Shown: piece by piece, positions 23,612 to 34,796 of the stretch
Layout of the letters: each line of letters starts with the position of its first letter
Numbering within the stretch: the stretch's first letter is position 1
Origin: Aaosphaeria pasadenensis
Lineage: Eukaryota; Ascomycota; Dothideomycetes; Pleosporales
DNA length: 64,000 bases
Reading direction: 5' to 3'
Assembly: GCA_022813625.1 (NCBI GenBank)
Contig: JAKLMB010000005.1
Coordinates: 1,116,001-1,180,000, forward strand
The notes under the pieces: model-generated
Told to the model about the DNA's origin: nothing
Seen by the model: the letters and a program-made list of their open reading frames with translations, nothing else
Database searches by the model: none
Translations under genes and position numbers: made by a program

Positions 23612-26600
23612 ATGGATGCTACAGATGAGGAAGATTTGAAGCTTTTACGGGCCTCGGCTTCCCTATTGTCTGATCTCGAGAGCTTGCTTCTCAGTCTCGT
23701 GCGGAGACGAAGTCAGGATGGTACATTAGGCAGCATTCGCCAACATATTCGGACTGAAGACTTGAGTCGAGTCTTGTCATTGGTATGTTCATTCTACATA
23801 AGATGTATCAATTACTGACAAGGGACTAGATAGAACCATTCCAGGAAGATCCCCAACTTCTGGACACCCATCTCAAAAGATTCGTCCCGCCACTGGTAGA
23901 TGCGTTCCTGGAGACATTACACGCACGCACCCGGGGCAAACCCAAGAAAAGATGCATCCCCCTTTCCCACGCCATCTGTCGAATCCTGAATCTTCTCTGC
24001 AAAGTCAGAGGGGAGAAGGTGATTAAAGGGTTCCTGAACAACGAGCCTCGTTACCTCGAGCCGATGCTGCAGGCGTTTGAGAACGGGGAGAATTTCATCA
24101 CGGCTGATGGGGAAGAGCTGCCGCAGTGGATCATTCCTTGGACTGAACGTTACGTGCTGCTTCTTTGGCTGTCCCATCTTCTGCTCACTCCGTTTCCGCT
24201 GGCTTCGATTTCTGCGACAGAGTCTTCCCAGGAGATAGCTACCCAGTATAAAGTTGAACTACCGCCTGAAGCTCCCGGAATCACGCTGCGTGTAATTGCG
24301 ATATGTATGAAAGGGCTCCAGTCGGCAACGAAAGAGCGGAGTGCTGCCGCACAGCTTTTGGTGCGATTATGTGTTCGCCCCGACATGCAAGTGCTGGGAC
24401 TGCTGCGATCTTTCGTCAAATGGTCACTAGCTTTCTTCACCACGATGTCTGAGGATTCTTCGGATATCCATGAGTGCTTGGGCATTCTCAGTTTCATTTC
24501 TGGTTTGGTCACCTCGGCATCTAACGAGGAAATCGGAACGTCCCTCCCGAGTGTTTTCAGATTGTGCCAACAGATCATGAGCCAGGGATCTTTGTCATTT
24601 GTTCGGTCTTCTGCTGTTGCCAGGAAGGTGACTCTTAAGGTGTTGCGGAATGTAGTTGTGCACGCTATTCAGTTCAGTGCAGTGTCTAGCGATCTAGACA
24701 CTACTACCGTCCTCGAAGAAACCATCGAACTCATGCTCGAGGCTCTTGCCGATGGCGATACGCCAGTACGATATGCGGCTAGCAAGGGCCTCAGTATCAT
24801 CACTATGAAATTGGACCCGGAAATGGCTGGCGAAGTTGCCGAGGCTTTGCTGGGATCCTTCGAAGAGAACGTCTATCTACAAGCGACAAAACGGAATCTG
24901 AGCGCAGTCGATCCACTGCGTTGGCACGGGCTTACATTGACGCTCTCACACCTGCTCTACCGCAAAGCCCTTTCGCCCTCCCAACTCCCAGCGATCCTCA
25001 ACGCACTGCTGCTTGCTCTTACATTCGAACAGCGCTCAGCGACCGGCGGGTCCATCGGCACCAACGTGCGCGATGCGGCTTGTTTCGGCATCTGGGCCCT
25101 TTCGCGACGATACAGTACGGATGAGTTGATGTCTGTCGATACAGCGTCCGTTCAAGCTTCAGTACACCACAAGTCGTTGTCGATTCCGCAGGTGCTTGCC
25201 ATCGAATTGCTCACGACCGCTTGTCTCGACCCAGCGGGGAATATCCGTCGAGGATCATCGGCAGCTCTGCAAGAGCTTATCGGGCGTCATCCTAACATCG
25301 TTGAAGAGGGCATCACGCTGGTACAAATTGTCGATTATCATGCTGTTGGCCTGCGAGAACGCGCGATGTGCGAAGTAGCCATCAAGGCAGGCGAATTACG
25401 ACAGATATACTGGGATGCACTGTTTGAAAATCTCTTGACTTGGAGGGGAACTGGCTCTCTAGATGCGTCATCCAGAGAATCCGCCGCTGCGGCTGTAGGT
25501 AGAATGGCACGAAGTAAGTCTGGCGAGACCATCCATCGCATGTCGGAGGAGATCTGTATCAATTTGAAGAGCTTGAAACCCAGAGAGATCGAAGAGCGGC
25601 AAGGGCTGCTCCTGTCTCTCTCTTTGCTCTTGAAGCAGGCAACGTCGCTACTTGCTGAGAATCAAGGGATTGCAAAGCCTGCTGTGGATCTCACTTATCT
25701 GTGGGGTCTTTTAACTGGTGCTCTGAAAATCGAAGACAAGTCCTTCATTTCGCCAGCACTGCGGCCGGAGTTCACTGCATCGTCAATGTGCTCATTCCTG
25801 GGAGCACTGGCGGAGCACACTACCCATATTCTTTCCAATGAAGTGGGGATACCCACTCAACAGGTGATTCGACTTCTCAATCTCTGTCTGGGCCGCCACG
25901 AGGATTCAGTGCTGGAAGCAATTCCGAAATCAGCGGGGTGCGTTTTGAGGATGTTGACCAAAGCCTCCAGCTCAGATGGTAATCTTTTGGTATCCGACTG
26001 GCTCGATAGATTGGAGAACGAGGCTTCGTACAATGGCCTTCGATGTTCCGGGTTTGCTATAGCTCTGGGAGCTGCATATTCCGCTACGTCCTCATCTGAG
26101 CTCAAGACCTTATCGGAACATCAGAATCGGATTATCAACGTTTTGACATTCAGATGTACAGTTGCAGTAGCCATCGAAGCAAGAACCGTGGCCCTGAAAG
26201 CCCTCGGCGTTCTCTTAAGCCACGCAGGAACCAATTCTTCCTCGAACATACTGCCCCAAAAGGCGCGAGACCAGGTCGTAAACGCTCTCCACATCGCTCT
26301 CAACGACTACACCGTCACCGAAAGGGGAGACGTCGGATCCCTCGTTCGACTAGAAGCTCTAAACACCATCGGCACCGCCTGGACCTCCGGCCTTCTCAAT
26401 GGCTCCAATCTCGAGCAATCCCTCCGCGCAGACGTCCTCCGCCTCTCCCTCGAAAAACTCGACAAAGTCCGCACTCGCGCCGCCCTCGTCCTCGAAAACA
26501 GTAACGACCCGCTCTTCCACGGCATCGGCGCCGCAACCCTAGAGGGCGTATCATCCTACGCCTACTTCGCCCACGCACTATCTATTTTCACGCCCTCGCA

Positions 26601-27376
26601 GCCGACCGAAATCAAAGAGGCACTCTGCCTCGGCTTCATCAGCTCCGCGGGCATGGGCTCCGAATCCGTGGTCCAGAACTCGCGCGCTGCGCTCCTGGAC
26701 GCTATCGACCGACTCCCACCACCAGAAAACGACGACGCAGACACCCTAACTTTCCTCGACATCGCAACCTGCTTCGTCGACCTCCTCCGCAAGTCCCTCG
26801 ACAACGAGCGAACGCTCCTACCCACCCTAGAAGTCTTCGCCTTCCTCTTCGACATGCGCGTTATGCAAAGCCTAACCGGCACCTCGTTCAAGTACGTCCC
26901 CTTCCCCCTCCCCTCACATCCCCACCTCCACATCCAACCCCATACATACAAAAAAATATACTGACACAAAGGCCTTGGGTAAAGTTTCCGAACCCTCCTC
27001 TCCCTAACCCAAAAATCCCACTTCAAATCAACACACATGCAGAAACTGCACCTCTCCCTCGACGTGTACCGCGGGTTAGGCGACGTGGAGGCTACGAGGG
27101 AGGATACGGTTAAGAAGGTCGTGGGGATGCTGTTGCATCCGTTTCCTAAGGTACGTTTCATGTTCACGTTGCTCGCTGAGAAAGGACCTGAGACATATGG
27201 GGTTGATGAGTGGGTGATTGCTGACGGGGGAATAGATTCGACTCACGGCCGCCGAGACACTATGGATTCTCACGGGGGAGGAGGGACTCAAGAGACATGA
27301 TTGGAGTTTGCCGACGAAGAGTCTGAAGGGTGTTGTTGAGGGGATTAGGGGGAAGGTTGTTTCTAGCGGGGCATAG
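23612..27376 (+). CDS. Tubulin-folding cofactor D (TBCD/Alp1/Cin1)
   Basis: Four exons (23612-23782, 23830-26891, 26985-27150, 27236-27376) give 1179 residues, the normal length for cofactor D. It is an all-helical HEAT/ARM-repeat protein that captures beta-tubulin released from TRiC and, with cofactors C and E, assembles and disassembles alpha/beta-tubulin dimers in the cytosol. Family sequence includes WTERYVLLLWLSHLLLTPF near residue 140 and, after the third exon join, FRTLLSLTQKSHFKSTHMQK, typical of the C-terminal domain. The acceptor at 26984 was selected because only it restores that block (SFN-FRTLL); the more obvious AAAG at 26971 leads to a stop. It converges with the CCA1-TTI2 gene, with only 94 bases between stops. 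The coding strand is C-rich at 26150-26880 and G-rich after 27040. Confidence 0.92.
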
Positions 27377-27470
27377 CGTAGCACACACATAACATATACA
27401 GCATACATAGCATACACAGCATACAAAGCAACATCCGAACAAAAAATTTCATTACCCCTTCCGCACCAAA

Positions 27471-30400
27471 CTATTCAATCCCAAAAAGACCTCCCAGCCT
27501 CTCATCCGCCTCCACCAACCCCTTCTTCTCCTCCACCCAAACATCCCACAACCCCTCCTCCTCCTCATCCCCATCAACCCTAACCACCACCGCCTCCAAC
27601 ATCTCCACCACCTCCCTCAACACCCCCTTCAACTCCTCCACCTCCCCTGTCTGCCCATCGTCCTCAACACACCGTATCCACGCAAACGAAACTCCCCGGA
27701 CGATCTCCCCCCGATGCAACCCCACCCTCGGCCACGCGTTCTCCATGACCCGGAGATAGCACCGCGCGGCCGTGACCATGAGCGGCGCGTACGCGAGCCC
27801 GAGTGGCTCGGCGAGGACGTCGGAGAGGAGGGTTGTGAGGGGTTGGAGGTGCGTTGTTGATGATATTCCCATTGCGGTGAGGAGAGGGGGGAGGTGTGAT
27901 AGCAGGGTTTGGGCGAGGCGGGGGTGGGTGGTTGGGGGTGCGTGGAAGAGGGGGGAGAGGATTCCCGTGCGGAGGATTTTGGAGAGGGCGGTTGTGCGGG
28001 GGGTGGATTGTGGGGAGGAGGGTGAAGGGGGGTGCGTGACGTTGGTGAGGGCGAGGAGGGCTGGGTGGACTTGGGAGAGGAGGGCTTGCGAGGAGGGTTC
28101 CGGGGTTAGGGTTGGGATGTAGGTGAAGAGTGGGAGGAGGGTTTCTTCGAAGACGGAGCCGAGGCCGGTGCGTGTGAGGAGGGGTGAGGGCGTGCGTTGG
28201 AGGAGTAGGGTGAGCAGTTCGCAGCCGGTGGCTTTCCATTCTATCTCGATGTCGTCTGTCATTTTGAGGATGGGAGGTACGATTAGGCCCCAGTTCGTCT
28301 CTAATCCTTTGCCGTCTAGTGATGTTATTGACCATCTCAGTAGTTCAATTACAAAATAGTTCCTGTCGTCTTTCCAGGGCTCATTGCTAGTATCATCCGG
28401 GGACTTCGACTTCCCCCGTGTATCTCTGCTTGGCGCCTTGTGTCCCGCCGCCGTGAGGGTTGGGTTGGCGGTCTTAGCCTGCGAGAAAAGAGGGCGGACG
28501 GTAAGTGTGAGGAAGTGAGATGCGAGGCGGGAGGATAGCTCACTGTTTCTGGTGGTCTTTACGGCCTCGATGGCCTCGGTGGGATCCTTGACTTCAGGAT
28601 TACGGAGTTGCCAGGCCATCACAATGTCAAGGGCATCCTTCATCCATGGGCCAGGTTTGGTATTCAGTGCTTTGGCGAGCTCGGTACCGGTGATCAATGG
28701 CTTGAAGTTGTACGCATCAAGTAGTGAGTAGTCTGAAACCTGTTGGAGAAACAACGCGTAGGACTTGAGAATGCCTGTGATCATGATCAGTTCTTGTCAT
28801 CATGAAAGACGCATTAGACATACTCTCTCGTGAAACGGACTCTAGGACAATTTCGTAGAGCATGGAGAAAAGCACCTGCGTACGCCACGCAGGACCCCAA
28901 CGACGGATAGCCATTCCAAGTGTGTCCCGAGCAGTGGCATTCACGTCAGCCTTGCCTGCATTACTTCGCCGTAATTGGGTTGCACATAGGTCAATGAGCT
29001 TTCGGATCTCCTCGCCGTCCCGTAATGAAGCAGTGATGGTATCACTGACTTTGTTAGGCGCTTTGAACCCCTCACGGGCCACCAGATGAGCAGCATAATA
29101 GGGTTTCTGTGTTGGCTTTTGGTGAGGAACAGTGGGGGCGTCTGCCCAAGGCATGACTGCTGCACATATCCAGGCTAAGTATTCTTCCTCTTTATCCCGG
29201 ACTAGTGATTTGGCGATGATATCCGGTATGTCCGCACTGGGCTCCCGCAGAAGTGAATTGACAAAGAGGTATGCTCGGCGAAAATATTCAGTGTCTGGAG
29301 TCGGAGCAAGCTCACGTGTAGGATCTGTAAATATTGTTGCATAGAGTTTTAATCTGTCAATGAGCTCGAGGGCCATGAGCGGGTCGGGTCCTTTCAACAT
29401 CTTCTCGAGCTCTATCCCCACCCGTTCACGGCTGATCTTGATCTTGAGCGCTTCTCCTATCTCCTGGTTGCTCATTGCCTCCTCGGTTTTGGGGTCGATG
29501 ACATAGTTTAGGCGGCTGGCAAATCGGATTAGACGCAGTACCCGTAATGGGTCATCCTTGAACGTTTGGTAAGGCTCCAGGGGTGTCCGGATGATCTTTG
29601 CAGCGAGGTCATTGAAACCTCCTCCTGTGAAATCCTCGATCCGTGAAGTGTTCAAGTTGAAGAACATAGCATTGATGGTGGCATCGCGCCGCATGGCGTC
29701 TTCTTCCGGTGTACCAAATTCCACAACGGGATTACGGCTGACCTCATTGTACGTCTCTTTTCTCAGATTGACAAGATCGATATCCAGGCCCATAATATTG
29801 GTAGTGGCAGTCTCTAGGTTCTTGGACTTCTCTGGATTTGCCTCGATTTTGTGAAGTCCAGGAGCTATTTTCCTGCTCTTTTTCTCCCCTCCTCCTTTGG
29901 CATTCGTTTGCTCTTTCGGCGAACCTTTTGCTTTCTCTTTGATTTCCTCCTTCGGTTCGAGGCCATATTTTTCGGCATTCCCCGGAATTTCGAGATATTC
30001 AAGGATCTTCAATCCAAAGTGTTCGCCGGTCATTTTGTTAATGGCTACATCGATATCATGGCTCCCAACACCGAGCAATTTGTCTCGGACCCAACCGCCC
30101 GTAAATCGCAACACGATCTTCTCTTGCACCAGCTCCTCCGGAACCTTGACGGCTGATTCTAGTGGTCCTGAACCCGAATTTTCATCTATGTAAGCAGCCA
30201 CATCTAACAGCAACTGACGGAGTCTAGTCTCGGTCTCTGTCAGTTGGATGGTAGTAGGATTTCCGTCCGTTTGTGAAGCCATGGTTCCGTACGGATGTAT
30301 GGTGCGAGGAAATGATACGCTAGTTTTCCGCCTCTTTCGAGTCGGCTCTTCTGAAAGATCGGATGAGCGACTCCTTTCCCTCGACATGCGCTGGAAGTGG

Positions 30401-30540
30401 GCAATCTGTCTGGAATTCGTCCTGTTCTGGAACTGGAATGGAATAGATCTGACTAGGCTTCGACGTGCCAAGGGTTCACGTTTTAGGATGAAGGGAATTA
30501 ATCGAGAGGAAGAAAAATGGCCAAGACTCATCAACGGCAT
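27471..30540 (-). CDS. CCA1: CCA-adding tRNA nucleotidyltransferase read in frame into a TTI2-like domain
   Basis: Two exons on the minus strand (30540-28824, 28774-27471) give one open frame of 1006 residues. Residues about 90-648 are a class II CCA-adding enzyme: FTGGWVRDKLL, the catalytic DxD in SHDIDVAI, RRDATINAMFFN and DPLRVLRLIRFASRL. It adds CCA to tRNA 3' ends in cytosol/nucleus and mitochondria. ATGs at 30540, 30387 and 30282 would give a basic presequence form and two shorter forms, as in yeast CCA1; an NLS-like RKRRK lies between the last two. From about residue 650 the frame continues into sequence like the Tel2-interacting protein TTI2 (VRPLFSQAK, NWGLIVPPILKM, LLTRTGLGSVFEETLLPLF), a co-chaperone for PIKK kinases, but without the usual TTI2 N-terminus. 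A 65-nt candidate intron (28543-28479) would end CCA1 at a TAA at 28476-28474, giving 650 residues. A true fusion or two alternative products are both possible. Confidence 0.8.
28479..28543 (-). other. Candidate alternative intron at the CCA1/TTI2 junction
   Basis: 65 nt on the minus strand, from a GTGAGC donor to a pyrimidine-rich CTCGCAG acceptor. Splicing puts a TAA (28476-28474) in frame right after the CCA1 end. Retention reads through into TTI2-like sequence. The intron body itself encodes TTI2-like residues when read through. Confidence 0.5.
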
Positions 30541-31014
30541 GCATGAGTCAAATTATTTTTGATGACTGGCTTGCCTCTTATATTCTCTAAGCCTGGACGA
30601 GATTTGGATTTTTGTAATATATGAGCATACGTCTGATAGCGCAGCGACCCGAAACTGAAGGAAAGGGAGGGTGAGGAATGGGGGAAAAGCGTGAATGTTT
30701 GGTGTTGGCGTTGGTGTTTGTGGTGGGAGGGGAGTGAGTCCCTCTCTAACCAATGTTTTCGTCCGACCAATCAGAAAGCGTATCGGCCGCAATAACCCTG
30801 AATAGCCCTTCGTCACACTTCCATCTTCCACCTCACCCTATTTACTAGATACCGATCAATTCAGCATCTGCCCCTTCGTCTGCGAGCACCATTCCCCGCC
30901 TGCCGCCGCTGCCGATTACGTCCAGGACCGCCTACTCCTACGCGAATGCATGAGTGCGATATCATACCTCGCGCGCGCCATCAGTAATTCCTGGGCGCAT
31001 CGCCCAAGCCCCCC
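30541..31014. other. Divergent promoter between CCA1 and TRAPPC8
   Basis: 474 bases shared by two divergent housekeeping genes. It includes two overlapping upstream ORFs just before the TRAPPC8 start. Confidence 0.6.
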
Positions 31015-31018
31015 ATGA
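30950..31018 (+). promoter_or_regulatory. Upstream ORF whose stop overlaps the TRAPPC8 start (ATGA)
   Basis: An ATG at 30950 opens a 22-codon frame ending in TGA at 31016-31018, so the stop shares bases with the TRAPPC8 ATG at 31015. A second upstream ATG at 30946 opens a 13-codon frame ending at 30987. If transcription starts upstream, TRAPPC8 translation would depend on leaky scanning or stop-start reinitiation. Confidence 0.5.
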
Positions 31019-33433
31019 CACCGCTGCAAGATGCCACTCCCAAACCCCCGAAGTATCCCGCAGACCTCGAGGCGTCAATGATACTCCCTAAACAACGCGC
31101 ATCGCCTGCTTCCTCCCTCGGATCTCTACCTTATCGGACTTCGAATCCCTCGCTGCACAAGCTCTTTGAGTCAACTACCCTCCCCGCCTCAGGTTCGCGA
31201 CCCAGCTCTGGCACTGCTACCCCCACTGCGTCCGCAATCCCTGGCTCTGTCTTCTCTCCTGGATCACGACAAAATGGTGCTGGAACTCCCGGAGGTATGG
31301 CATCAGGTGTATCAGACGAGCACCGAAGGCTTATACAACAAGCGTTTGCACCCCATGTGGCTGTGTTGGCAGATGTGCAGACCGAGGAGATGATTCGAGG
31401 GAAAGGGTTAACGGAAGGGCTCCTGCAGCTTTTACGACCATTTGGGGAGTCAGTACCAGGGAAGGTTACAATAAGAGACAGTATTGGAAAGAGTGAGAGT
31501 TTTGAGGACTTCGGCATACGTTTCGTCAATCCGCATCACAGCCTCGGGGTTCCGCAAGTCCCTGTGCCCGGTCAAGGGTTACATATAGACACGACGAATG
31601 GACAGAGAGATGCTATACGGTCGTCATCAAGTTCAACAAGGCAGCGCAGTGTTGGAGGCGATGTTGCACAGATAGAGGAATTGGTCGACCGTCACCTGCA
31701 GTACTCCGAGTACAACTCTCATGGCATGGTCCCTGATTACCTCCATCAAGGAGATCTCGCTGCTCAGTCCGAGGGATCTTCATCGCCATTTTACACACTC
31801 TATCTGCGACGATTATTATCTGGACTGCCAATGGTTCCACATGAGACCTTTGCTCACCCCGTTGCGAGCATCATTGCAGTCAGTTCTCAGAATCCCAATC
31901 CTACCGAAGAGTTTAGAAGGCTCTACGCAAGGCAGCGGGAAGGCGATCTTCGGTTGCCGCAGTGGGTGGAAAATGATTATCTTCGCTATTATGTCTTGGT
32001 GCATGAAGAAGAGACTGGGGATATCGCCAAGTCGAACCAGCAGTTCGATTTAATGAAGCGCCATTTTGGGCTGAATTGCCATCTTCTCAGATTGAAGAGC
32101 CAACAGTGCATAGCTTCTGATGATGACGCGGTTCGTCTGCCTACTTGTGAATGGATGTCTGCCTCGGAAGAGCTGGCAGAGATCCAGAAGCGAGGTATGT
32201 ATGAGTGGCAATCCCGACTGCAGACCTCATTCATGCGCCGGGAAAACAAGTACTAATCCTCTACCAGAAGCTACGGATGATATCACAGACCCGACGCCTT
32301 ATATTCCAGACTCTGATGTGACTGCTATTCGAACATTTATTCGCGAGCTTGTTGCACAATCACTCGTACCCCAAATGGAGCGCCAAGTCTCTCAGTGGAA
32401 CGAACAAGTCCTTGCAAGAAGGCGAGGAATATCTGGCCGCTTCATGTCTCTTTCAAAGCGTTGGACGGGCTTTGGTTCAAGCCGTAGCAGCTCGTCGCCC
32501 GCACTATCGAATTCAAACTACGATAGTTTGCAGGGATTCTATCGACCAGACTCCCCCGAAGCTTTGATGAGAAAGCTCGCGGATTACTCCTTCATGCTCC
32601 GTGACTGGAAATTGGCCTTGTCAACATATGACGTTCTGCGAACAGATTTCAACAACGACAAGGCCTGGCGACATTACGCTGGTGCTGCAGAAATGGCTGC
32701 CATATCGGCACTCATGTCCACTGCTCCCCTTACATCAAAGACAAGAACAGAAAATGTAGATACATGGCTCGAAGCTGCATCTTATAGCTATACTGATCGC
32801 CAACGGAGCTCTGCCCCTTATTATGCTCTCCGAACGCTCGCCCTGGGCCTCGAACTCCTTCGCCTGCGCACTGGTTCGGCACTGGACGACGCTGCACGAT
32901 GGGCTTCTCGCATCATCGAAACCGGACTCGTTGGCACGATCGGAAGTGCCCTATTCACGGAGAGGGTCTCTGTCTGTCACGCTGCGCGGCCCGGTATTGG
33001 CCATTTCAAACTTGGCTCACGACACCGCAAGGCCGCTCTATGGTCCGTCATGGCAGCTGAAAAGTGGTTCTTACTCCATAAAGCCCTCCAAGCGGAGAGG
33101 TGTATAGACAACGCAATACAGCTATACACGTCATCAAACGACAACACGGATGTGCCCGTGAAACTCCCCTTCCCGCAGATGCAAGCATTCATCGACGACC
33201 TGCGTCGCCAGATCCTCGGCCTTCGATTATCAATAAAGGGTTATGATGAGGACCAGGAAGATTCGATAGCAGACCCAAGCCTCATCGTAGAAGAAGCCAC
33301 CGAAACCCTCGACACAGTGTCCCGACCACAACGAAAGTCACTCATCGGCGCCACCGCGCCACCGATTGACGTGGGTCCTCTCAGTCCAACACTCGAGAGG
33401 TCGGAAAAGAAGGAAGATGATAATTTCGAATAA
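31015..33433 (+). CDS. TRS85: TRAPP complex subunit TRAPPC8/Trs85
   Basis: Two exons (31015-32194, 32268-33433) give 781 residues, close to fungal Trs85. The 73-nt intron has a GTATGT donor and TACTAAT branch point; the join gives QKREATDDITDPTPYIPDSD. Trs85 defines the TRAPPIII complex, a Ypt1/Rab1 exchange factor acting at early Golgi and in autophagy. The N-terminal 100 residues are Ser/Pro-rich and disordered. They are followed by FAPHVAVLADVQTEEMIRGKG with LLRPFGE, then VPHETFAHPVASIIAVSS and the helical C-terminal half with RKLADYSFMLRDWKLALSTY and AAEKWFLLHKALQAERC, all characteristic. Two upstream ATGs precede the start, one frame ending on the start codon itself. The gene is divergent from CCA1. 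Confidence 0.9.
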
Positions 33434-33885
33434 GCATGGCATGGCTTTGGTAGCCGAATTTGGGGCCTCATCTTATCAACTAATTTTTTTTCTCCCTTCT
33501 CTAGCAATTGTAGGGACCATGATTTGGCATCGCATTGGCGTTGGGATTCAAAGACTATTTTAACGATACTAAGTATAAGATGATGGATGGATGGACGGAG
33601 GCGGCGTTGCCTTGCGTATTCGGGGATGTGTAGTTAGATGTAGGCTTGGCATATATACTCATTGCATTGTGCTACTTTTCCTATTGAAGCATCTCTTGCT
33701 GCTTCGAGAATCCCTTTTACCTTGACACATCTGGCATACCACCTACTTGTGTAGCTTAGCATGACTGTTGACATCTTCCGGCTCACGCTTCCCGTGAAGT
33801 TTTGCGCTTCGATGTTGTTACTACTATTGTATTCTTAAGACTTGTTCTGCCATTTCCCCTCTATATACAATACAGATACTAGAGC
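33434..33885. other. Convergent 3' intergenic region
   Basis: It lies between the ends of TRAPPC8 and the short-chain dehydrogenase. I see only probable 3' UTRs and a GATG-rich patch near 33580. Confidence 0.5.
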
Positions 33886-34796
33886 TTAAGGTAGAGTATA
33901 TCCACCATCAATAATAATATTCGAACCGGTCATGTAGCATGCGGCATCGCTTGCTAAGAATACGTAGAGCTGTAAAAAGAATCAGTTATGCTTTACTTGG
34001 GAGTATTCATTTGGAGCGCTTACCCCCCTGAGCTCCTCAGGCCTGCAGATTCGCTTTGCTGGTATCTGAGAGAGCCACAATTTTTGTAGGTCTTCCGGTT
34101 GTCTTGTCAACACTAGAGCAATGAGTCAGTCATATTGAGGTTTCTTGAACACTAAGACCGACACGTACTCTCAGTCATGATGTAACCCGGTGAGACGCAG
34201 TTCACTCTTGCGAAATCCGTCCATTCTACTGCAAGACTCTTCGCGAGCTGAACCACAGCTGCTTTCGAAGCATTGTATCCAGCCTGTGTCTGTGGTACGT
34301 TCACCAGGTCCGCACTGACCGACGCGGTAATGACCAAGTTCCCTCGTCCCTGTCTCTTGAAGATCTTCCCTGCTGCTGCGGCAGTCCACATTACGCCTGT
34401 GTAGTTGACATCATTCACATAGCCCCAGGTCTCCTCCTCGTAGTCAAGCGACGGCACGTTTTGGCAGACACCTGCATTCGCTACCACAACGTCTAGTCGA
34501 CCGTTGCCGAACTCATTTGCTATCCGCTCGAATGTCTCCAGAACATCAACACGCTTCGTCACATCAAGGTAATAGGCCGCAATCCGTCTGTTTGTCTGCT
34601 GAGCGATGCTAGCGGCGGTTTTCTCGGCGTCCTCTGCAGTGCGGTATGTGAATGCAACATCTGCGCCAGCTTCTGCAAGAGCTTGAACTACCTGACGGCC
34701 AATTCCTCGCGATCCGCCTGTGACTAGGGCCGTCTTTCCCTGAAGAGAGAACTGCTCTAGCACGGGTGTGTTTAGGTTTGGTTGATACAAAGGCAT
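33886..34796 (-). CDS. Short-chain dehydrogenase, sorbose reductase/mannitol dehydrogenase-like
   Basis: Three exons on the minus strand (34796-34169, 34112-34024, 33969-33886) give 266 residues, the standard length for this family. The cofactor motif TGGSRGIG follows the LQGKTALV strand; the NAG of VANAG, the Ser of ITASVS and YNASK provide the catalytic set. The C-terminal exons restore RICRPEELRG and LYVFLASDAACYMTGSNIIIDGGYT, the normal SDR ending. N-terminal LEQFSLQGK resembles fungal Sou1/Sou2 sorbose reductases and NADP mannitol dehydrogenases, so a cytosolic NADP(H)-dependent ketose/polyol reductase is likely, with the exact sugar unknown. The third exon joins in phase 0 after GGG; the neighbouring G gives a clean GTAAGC donor. 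Confidence 0.88.

Noticed and set aside
27664..28335. 223-codon alternative frame over the TTI2-like region
   Set aside because: Pro/His/Arg-rich shadow reading of strongly biased DNA; the TTI2-like frame has the conserved motifs.
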